Source of the DNA: Opitutaceae bacterium
GTDB lineage: Bacteria; Verrucomicrobiota; Verrucomicrobiia; Opitutales; Opitutaceae
Length of the DNA: 19,653 bases
Reading direction: 5' to 3'
NCBI GenBank assembly: GCA_020847775.1
Contig: JADLBI010000123.1
Location: 1-19,653 of the forward strand
Below are positions 16,043 to 19,653 of the stretch, piece by piece; the first letter of the stretch is position 1; every line of letters starts with the position of its first letter. Both the position numbers and the translations under genes were made by a program. Below the pieces are notes generated by a model. That model did not search any database and was not told the origin of the DNA. It saw only the letters and a program-made list of their open reading frames with translations.

Positions 16043-16125
16043 GTCATTCTGAGCGCAGCGAAGAATCCAGCGTGGGTTTCGTTCACATTGATTTTCGTGG
16101 GGTTCTTCGCTCCGCTCAAAATGAC
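16043..16125. repeat. Inverted repeat of the GTCATTCTGAGCG type
   Basis: The left arm (16043-16068) starts GTCATTCTGAGCGCAGCGAA. The right arm (16100-16125) is its reverse complement with 23 of 26 matches; the spacer is 31 nt. I recognise this as a type of palindromic repeat that recurs between genes in many bacterial genomes of different phyla. It contains no coding frame that I would accept. It sits inside the minus-strand run, in the leader of the PLP-enzyme gene, and could form a stable mRNA hairpin there. Confidence 0.8.
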
Positions 16126-16150
16126 AGCAGCGGTTACATCACCGGGTTTT

Positions 16151-16906
16151 TCACATCTTTCCAATCTGCCCCACGGTCAATCCTCCGTCCACCACGAGCA
16201 CCTGGCCGGTGATGTAGGCGGCGGCGGGCGAAAGCAAAAACGCCGTGGCCCCGGCGCAGTCCTCCGGTTCGCCGATGCGGCCGAGCAGGATTTTTTTGTG
16301 ATAATGCTCCCGTTTGTCGGGCTGCGCATCAATCCACGGCGCGGTCAGCGGCGTGCGAATGAGGCCCGGCGCCATGCCGTTGACGCGGATGCGGTGCGGG
16401 GCGAGAGCTTGCGCGAGCGTGCGCGTCATCATCACCAGCGCGCCCTTCGATGTGTCGTAGGCCGTGGAGCCTTCCTCAGATTGGAATCCGTTGGTGGAGG
16501 AAACGATGACCACCGCGCCGGGCCGCTGGCGTTCGATCATCGCGCGGGCAAAGGCCTGCACAATGAAGTAAACCGAGCGGACGTTGAGGTTGAGCGTGCG
16601 ATCCCACCGCGCCGCGTCCATTTCCAAAAAATCATTGTCGAAAAAACTCCCGGCATTGCAGACCAGCAGGTCGAGCGCGGGCTGGGCCGCCAGTGACTCG
16701 GCGATCAACTTGGCCGGCGCGACCGGATCGCTCAGATCGCCCTGCGCAAAATCGCAGCCCGCCGGCAGGACGTCAGGGCGCGCCGTGTTGCCGTGAAACA
16801 CCACCCGCGCCCCGGCTTCGTGCAAGCCGAGCGCGATAGCATGACCGATGCCTTTGGATGATCCGGTGACCAATGCCGCGCTAGGCGCGAGTGAGAATGG
16901 CTTCAT
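16151..16906 (-). CDS. Short-chain dehydrogenase/reductase (SDR)
   Basis: A 251-residue classical SDR oxidoreductase. TGSSKGIG (14-21) is the dinucleotide-binding motif and CNAG (83-86) the structural motif. The catalytic set is S137, Y150 and K154 in YDTSK, with N108 of LNLNV as the probable fourth residue. The C-terminus SPAAAYITGQVLVVDGGLT is typical of the FabG-like group. No acidic residue is evident at the end of the second strand (VVFHGNT), which suggests NADP(H) preference; this is inference. The start overlaps the end of the amidohydrolase gene by 26 bp, and GAAAG precedes the ATG, so translation is probably coupled. In this locus it may oxidise or reduce a hydroxyl of the catabolic intermediate. 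The substrate is unknown. Confidence 0.93.
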   Translation of the reverse strand: MKPFSLAPSAALVTGSSKGIGHAIALGLHEAGARVVFHGNTARPDVLPAGCDFAQGDLSDPVAPAKLIAESLAAQPALDLLVCNAGSFFDNDFLEMDAARWDRTLNLNVRSVYFIVQAFARAMIERQRPGAVVIVSSTNGFQSEEGSTAYDTSKGALVMMTRTLAQALAPHRIRVNGMAPGLIRTPLTAPWIDAQPDKREHYHKKILLGRIGEPEDCAGATAFLLSPAAAYITGQVLVVDGGLTVGQIGKM

Positions 16907-17840
16907 CTTTCAGTTGGAGCAGTTGCAGCAAGTTGTCGTGCGCGATGGCGCCTTTGAGTTTGCCCGTCACGGTATTGAGACAGGCGACTTCCTCGGCGTA
17001 GGTGCTGCGCAGGGAATACTCCGAATCCACATAGCTCTGAAACGGCGTGTCGGAGCCCCAGATGAATTTCGCCGGATACGCCGCGGCCAGCGCCTGCAAC
17101 ACCGCATCGGGATCGCGGTAGTCCGCCGGGAAACGCCGCTCGAGCTTGGCCACGTTGGGCATGCCGAGTTGCACGCATTCGCAATGGATGCGATGCGCCG
17201 AACAATCGAACCACGTGTTGGGCAGCTCCGCCACGCGGTCGAGGCACTCGTGATCAAACCGGCACGAATGCGCGAGGCAGAACCGCACCGTCGGCGTCGC
17301 CTCCGCGACTTTCAAAATGTCCTTCGCCTGCGACCACGGGTCGTCACCCACGCTCGAATGAATGAGGAACGGCAGGTTCAGCTCCTCCGCCAGCTCCAGA
17401 AACACGCGGCCCTCGCGCAGCAGCGCGGTGACGTCGGACTTGATGATCGTCGCCTGGATTTTCAGGCCGTGGAATGGAAACTGTTTATACAGCTCGCGCA
17501 GTTTTTTCACCTGCGCCTGTGTTTCGCGCAACGGATCAAGGATCGCAAACGGCACCGAGGCGCGCCCGAGATCGGGATACAGTTCGTAAACCTCGCGCAG
17601 CATCCGCTCGTTTTCGTAGGCGTAGGGCACGCGCTCGCAACCGCCCGGCTCCAGTTGGCCCCGCCGCATCGCGGGCACGCTGAAGGTCAGGTTGCTCACC
17701 ATCGGAAACACCACCCAGCGGTCCACTCCACAATGCCGTCCCTCGGTCACGAGCGTCGGCAGGTCCTGCGCGTAGGGATGCCAGCCGTTGAGATAAAAAA
17801 GCAGATCCACCCCGAGATGATTATGGCAGTCGATGATCAT
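16881..17840 (-). CDS. Amidohydrolase family protein (Amidohydro_2 type)
   Basis: A 319-residue metal-dependent hydrolase of the amidohydrolase superfamily, in the COG2159-like group. The metal-binding HxH is in DCHNHLG (H6 and H8). Further ligands are probably H161 (FLIHSS), H191 (LAHSC) and D264 (WGSDTPF). K127 in HGLKIQ is at the usual lysine position. Members act as lactonases, decarboxylases or hydrolases of cyclic or amide substrates. It is the first gene of the minus-strand run and overlaps the SDR gene by 26 bp. The divergent IclR regulator lies 204 bp upstream, so this gene and those after it are the likely regulated targets. A lactonase role feeding a sugar acid to the downstream aldolase would fit, but is not shown. 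Confidence 0.88.
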   Translation of the reverse strand: MIIDCHNHLGVDLLFYLNGWHPYAQDLPTLVTEGRHCGVDRWVVFPMVSNLTFSVPAMRRGQLEPGGCERVPYAYENERMLREVYELYPDLGRASVPFAILDPLRETQAQVKKLRELYKQFPFHGLKIQATIIKSDVTALLREGRVFLELAEELNLPFLIHSSVGDDPWSQAKDILKVAEATPTVRFCLAHSCRFDHECLDRVAELPNTWFDCSAHRIHCECVQLGMPNVAKLERRFPADYRDPDAVLQALAAAYPAKFIWGSDTPFQSYVDSEYSLRSTYAEEVACLNTVTGKLKGAIAHDNLLQLLQLKDEAILTRA

Positions 17841-17926
17841 ATTGGCGCGATGCGATCAGCAGCCGGAAGGATCGGAATGGTGGAGGCAATCTTACCCTGC
17901 GCGATCCCCGCGCCTCGGGATTGATA

Positions 17927-17956
17927 ATCCGTGTGCATCCGTGTCCATCTGTGGTT
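17927..17956 (+). repeat. Three tandem imperfect decamers
   Basis: ATCCGTGTGC, ATCCGTGTCC and ATCTGTGGTT follow one another without gaps, and a short TTAAAA tract overlaps the end. The phrase is familiar to me as a dispersed intergenic repeat in many bacterial genomes. It lies in the divergent gap between the amidohydrolase and IclR genes, 86 bp upstream of the amidohydrolase start. Confidence 0.6.
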
Positions 17957-17967
17957 AAAATAATGGC

Positions 17968-17977
17968 TTGAGCTCAA
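17968..17977. promoter_or_regulatory. Palindrome TTGAGCTCAA in the IclR divergent gap
   Basis: A perfect 10-bp palindrome in the AT-rich half of the divergent promoter region, 30 bp before the larger palindrome at 18008. It could be a second protein-binding site controlling the minus-strand genes. A 10-mer may occur by chance. Confidence 0.25.
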
Positions 17978-18007
17978 CCAAATGTATTTTGTTTGACGAA
18001 ATCTATA

Positions 18008-18022
18008 TTTCACACTGTGAAA
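18008..18022. promoter_or_regulatory. Candidate IclR operator (15-bp palindrome)
   Basis: TTTCACACTGTGAAA is a perfect 7-bp inverted repeat around one C, 22 bp upstream of the IclR start codon. Regulators of this family commonly bind 12-16 bp palindromes next to their own gene, and TGAAA/TTTCA half-sites are known for the KdgR branch. A possible -35 (TTGACG, 17993-17998) lies just upstream; the best -10 at 17-bp spacing (TGTGAA, 18016-18021) is weak and overlaps the palindrome. Autoregulation is inferred. Confidence 0.5.
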
Positions 18023-18044
18023 CACATTGTAAAGCATTTTTGCC

Positions 18045-18791
18045 ATGAGCATCGCCGTTCTCGACAAGGCCTTTTCGATTCTTGAGGTGCTGGCCCGCAC
18101 CGGGCGGCCGCTCAGTCTCGCGGAGCTGGCCGAGGAAGGCCGCCTGCCCAAACCCACGGTCCACCGCATCCTGCGCAGCCTGCGCGAATTGGGCTACGTC
18201 GAGAACACGGACCGGCGGGGCTGCTATGCCTTGAGCGAACGTCTCTCCTCGCTGCGCGCACACGGGCGCGATGCCGCGCTCCGCGCCAAGGCCGAACCGT
18301 TGATGGCCGGACTGCACGCGCGGTTCGACGAAACAGTCAACCTCGGCGTGCTCGAAGGGGTCTATGTCCGGTATGCCCACGTCCTGGAGACTACGCAGGC
18401 CCTGCGCTGGATCGTGAAGCCCGGCGCGCGCGATCTGTTTCACACCACCGCCCTCGGCCGCGCCATCGTCGCCGCGCTGCCGACCGAACCACAGGCCCGG
18501 CTCGTCGCCAAGGCCTGCGCCACTCTCCCCGCCCGGGGCCGCAAAGCCGCGCGCGCCCGCCTGGAAACCGAACTCGCCGCCACCCGGGCGCGCGGCTGCG
18601 CCTTGGAAGAGGAGGAGACGGTCGCGGGCGTCGCCTGCGCCGCCATCTCGCTCGGGGAGCTGGGCGAACCGCTCGCCGGCATCAGCGTTTCCGTGCCGGT
18701 CCACCGCTTTCCCGCCGCCCTCCGCGACCAGCTCACCGCCGCGCTCAGGCAGCTGCATCTCTCCGCCAGTGACACCGCCGCCCATGCCTGA
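18045..18791 (+). CDS. IclR-family transcriptional regulator
   Basis: A 248-residue DNA-binding regulator. Residues 3-60 are the winged helix-turn-helix (LSLAELAEEGRLPKPTVHRI, then LRELGYVE). Residues about 70-245 are the IclR effector-binding domain (GAR-LFHTTALGRAIVAALP and EEEETVAGVACAAISL are typical). Length is normal for the family. IclR proteins usually control catabolic genes next to them in response to a small metabolite. Here the divergent minus-strand run (amidohydrolase, SDR, PLP enzyme, aldolase, glycosidase-like) and the downstream aminotransferase are the likely targets. The ATG at 18045 is the first usable start and sits 22 bp after a palindrome that may be its operator. No clear Shine-Dalgarno sequence is seen. 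Effector and repressor/activator mode are unknown. Confidence 0.94.
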   Translation: MSIAVLDKAFSILEVLARTGRPLSLAELAEEGRLPKPTVHRILRSLRELGYVENTDRRGCYALSERLSSLRAHGRDAALRAKAEPLMAGLHARFDETVNLGVLEGVYVRYAHVLETTQALRWIVKPGARDLFHTTALGRAIVAALPTEPQARLVAKACATLPARGRKAARARLETELAATRARGCALEEEETVAGVACAAISLGELGEPLAGISVSVPVHRFPAALRDQLTAALRQLHLSASDTAAHA

Positions 18792-18848
18792 CGCCACATC
18801 GTATCCCCGTGCCGCCTTGTTCGCGGCCACGTTGTCACTCCGTTCCAA

Positions 18849-18867
18849 CGCGGCTACCGTAGCCGCG
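18849..18867. repeat. Perfect 19-bp palindrome
   Basis: Arms CGCGGCTAC and GTAGCCGCG are exact reverse complements around one C. It is nested inside the weaker GGCCACG/CGTGGCC pair. It starts 58 bp after the IclR stop and could act as a hairpin in the transcript. No T-run follows, so it is not a standard intrinsic terminator; a dispersed REP-type element is the simpler reading. Confidence 0.6.
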
Positions 18868-18930
18868 CTTGAGTCCCGCAATGCAGGACGAAAGCGTGGC
18901 CCGGTTTGTGAAACATGCGGCTTAACCGCC

Positions 18931-19010
18931 GGGTGGACCGTGCGCTCCGCGCGCGGTGGTTTGAATCGCCCCGCGGACATGATGCCGCGCGCGGAGCGCA
19001 CGACCCACCC
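18931..19010. repeat. 26-bp inverted repeat with 28-nt spacer
   Basis: The left arm 18931-18956 (GGGTGGACCGTGCGCTCCGC followed by GCGCGG) and the right arm 18985-19010 are reverse complements with 24 of 26 matches. The transcript would form a very stable GC-rich hairpin. The spacer (18957-18984) encodes nothing recognisable. No T-run follows. Confidence 0.7.
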
Positions 19011-19053
19011 CCACATCGCTGCAATCTGACCCCGCCTGCTCGTCCCCGCTCCT

Positions 19054-19147
19054 AGCTCCCATCTCTCATCCCTCACTCCTTCATCCCTCCCCGCTCTCAA
19101 CTCCCAGCTTCGATCTCCGATCTCCCGTCTCCAATCTCCGAATCCAC
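19054..19147 (+). repeat. Degenerate heptanucleotide tandem repeat abutting a start codon
   Basis: The pyrimidine-rich tract can be cut into heptamers. From 19054 they read AGCTCCC, ATCTCTC, ATCCCTC, ACTCCTT. After a 1-nt slip comes ATCCCTC. After a 9-nt break, from 19099, they read AACTCCC, AGCTTCG, ATCTCCG, ATCTCCC, GTCTCCA, ATCTCCG, AATCCAC. The last unit ends directly at the ATG of the aminotransferase gene, so no Shine-Dalgarno sequence is present. The minus strand is correspondingly purine-rich. Confidence 0.65.
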
Positions 19148-19653
19148 ATGCCCTACACTTTCACCAAATCCCGGGAACTCTTCACCCGCGCCCAGCTAAG
19201 CGTAGCCGGCGGCGTCAACAGCGGCATCCGCAAGCTCGAGCAGCCCGTGCCCATCTACTTCACGCACGGCACCGGCCCGCGTTGCTGGGACGTGGATGGC
19301 AACGAATACATCGATTACCAGCTCGGCCAGGGCGCCCTGCTCTACGGCCACGCCCCTGCCGAACTCGCCGCCGTGATCTCCGCGCAGGCCAAACTCGGCC
19401 TGCACTGGGCCGCGCAAAGCGAACTCGAATGCGAAGTCGCCGAGCGCCTGCAAAAGCTGATTCCTTCGGTCGAACTCGTGCGCTTCAACAATTGCGCGAC
19501 CGAGGCCGTCATGGCTGCGTTGCGCCTCGCTCGCGCCACGACTGGTCGCCCGCTTGTGTTGCGTTTCGAAGGCCACTATCACGGCTGGGGCGACGAAGGC
19601 TTGATTGGTTTCGCCAATCCGCCCGCGTCATGGACCGACAGCGATGAACTGCC
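19148..19653 (+). CDS. Class III aminotransferase, GSA-aminomutase type (partial, 3' end outside window)
   Basis: The first 168 residues are present; the gene runs off the right edge. The sequence matches the glutamate-1-semialdehyde aminomutase branch of class III PLP aminotransferases. Evidence is a short N-terminal helix ending in AGGVNSGIR, WDVDGNEYIDYQLGQGALLYGHAP, the cofactor-phosphate region FNNCATEAVMAALRLAR, and FEGHYHGWGDE, where the His-Gly aligns with the PLP-stacking segment. Compared with HemL the FxNSGTEA motif reads FNNCATEA, so this is probably a catabolic paralogue and not the heme enzyme. The PLP lysine lies outside the window. It follows the IclR gene after a repeat-filled gap. 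The likely role is amino transfer to or from an amino acid or aminated sugar acid handled by the locus. Confidence 0.88.
   Translation, partial: MPYTFTKSRELFTRAQLSVAGGVNSGIRKLEQPVPIYFTHGTGPRCWDVDGNEYIDYQLGQGALLYGHAPAELAAVISAQAKLGLHWAAQSELECEVAERLQKLIPSVELVRFNNCATEAVMAALRLARATTGRPLVLRFEGHYHGWGDEGLIGFANPPASWTDSDEL

Larger units (their letters stand above)
18792..19147. other. 356-bp gene-free region packed with repeats
   Basis: No supported gene lies here; the open antisense frame across it is a shadow. From left to right it holds an imperfect outer arm pair (GGCCACG 18825-18831 with CGTGGCC 18895-18901) around a perfect palindrome at 18849-18867. Next comes a 26-bp inverted repeat at 18931-19010, then a pyrimidine-rich heptamer tandem repeat at 19054-19147. 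No convincing promoter was seen, so whether the aminotransferase is co-transcribed with the IclR gene is unclear. Confidence 0.7.

Noticed and set aside
18003..19100. Minus-strand open frame (365 codons) covering the IclR gene and the repeat region
   Set aside because: It crosses the operator palindrome, the IclR gene and several inverted repeats, and has no domain.
19148..19653. hemL (heme synthesis aminomutase)
   Set aside because: The FxNSGTEA motif is changed to FNNCATEA and the neighbours are catabolic, so a paralogue is more likely. The missing C-terminal part prevents certainty.

Overview
The window is about 19.7 kb of high-GC bacterial chromosome with 15 recognisable protein genes. 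Two of them are cut by the window edges. I see no rRNA, tRNA, CRISPR array, phage gene or transposase. The gene content (GH116 glucosidase, DUF5107/TPR protein, NahK-like kinase, many Gfo/Idh/MocA and catabolic enzymes), weak Shine-Dalgarno signals, high GC and several classes of intergenic palindromic repeats point to a polysaccharide-degrading Verrucomicrobiota, most likely near Opitutaceae. That placement is inference from gene types, not from a marker gene.

Left edge (1-101, minus): start of an iron-sulfur cluster repair (RIC/ScdA/YtfE) gene, with an FNR/DNR-like box upstream.

Region A (210-7797, all minus, transcribed right to left): sugar-1-phosphate nucleotidylyltransferase, GH116 glycosidase, NahK-like anomeric kinase (ATGA overlap with GH116), a REPIN-like pair of hairpins, PIG-L deacetylase, and a DUF5107/TPR protein. 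The first three form a plausible intracellular module: glycoside cleavage, then phosphorylation at C1, then nucleotide-sugar formation. The deacetylase suggests that N-acetylhexosamines are the substrate.

Region B (8002-12246): a CorC/HlyC-type membrane protein (plus), a lipoprotein peroxiredoxin of PrxQ type (minus), and two divergently transcribed Gfo/Idh/MocA oxidoreductases. A perfect 25-bp palindrome lies between the two oxidoreductases.

Region C (12252-19653): a minus-strand run of amidohydrolase, SDR dehydrogenase, D-threonine-aldolase/D-serine-dehydratase-like PLP enzyme, DapA-type aldolase and a TIM-barrel glycosidase-like protein. Diverging from it is an IclR-family regulator, followed by the start of a class III (GSA-type) aminotransferase. 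This looks like an IclR-controlled catabolic locus whose substrate I cannot name. It is the best candidate here for an undescribed pathway.

Intergenic spaces hold at least five distinct repeat types: the REPIN-like pair, a long inverted repeat of the GTCATTCTGAGCG type, tandem decamers, a GC-rich nested palindrome region, and a degenerate heptanucleotide tandem repeat that runs up to the aminotransferase start codon.
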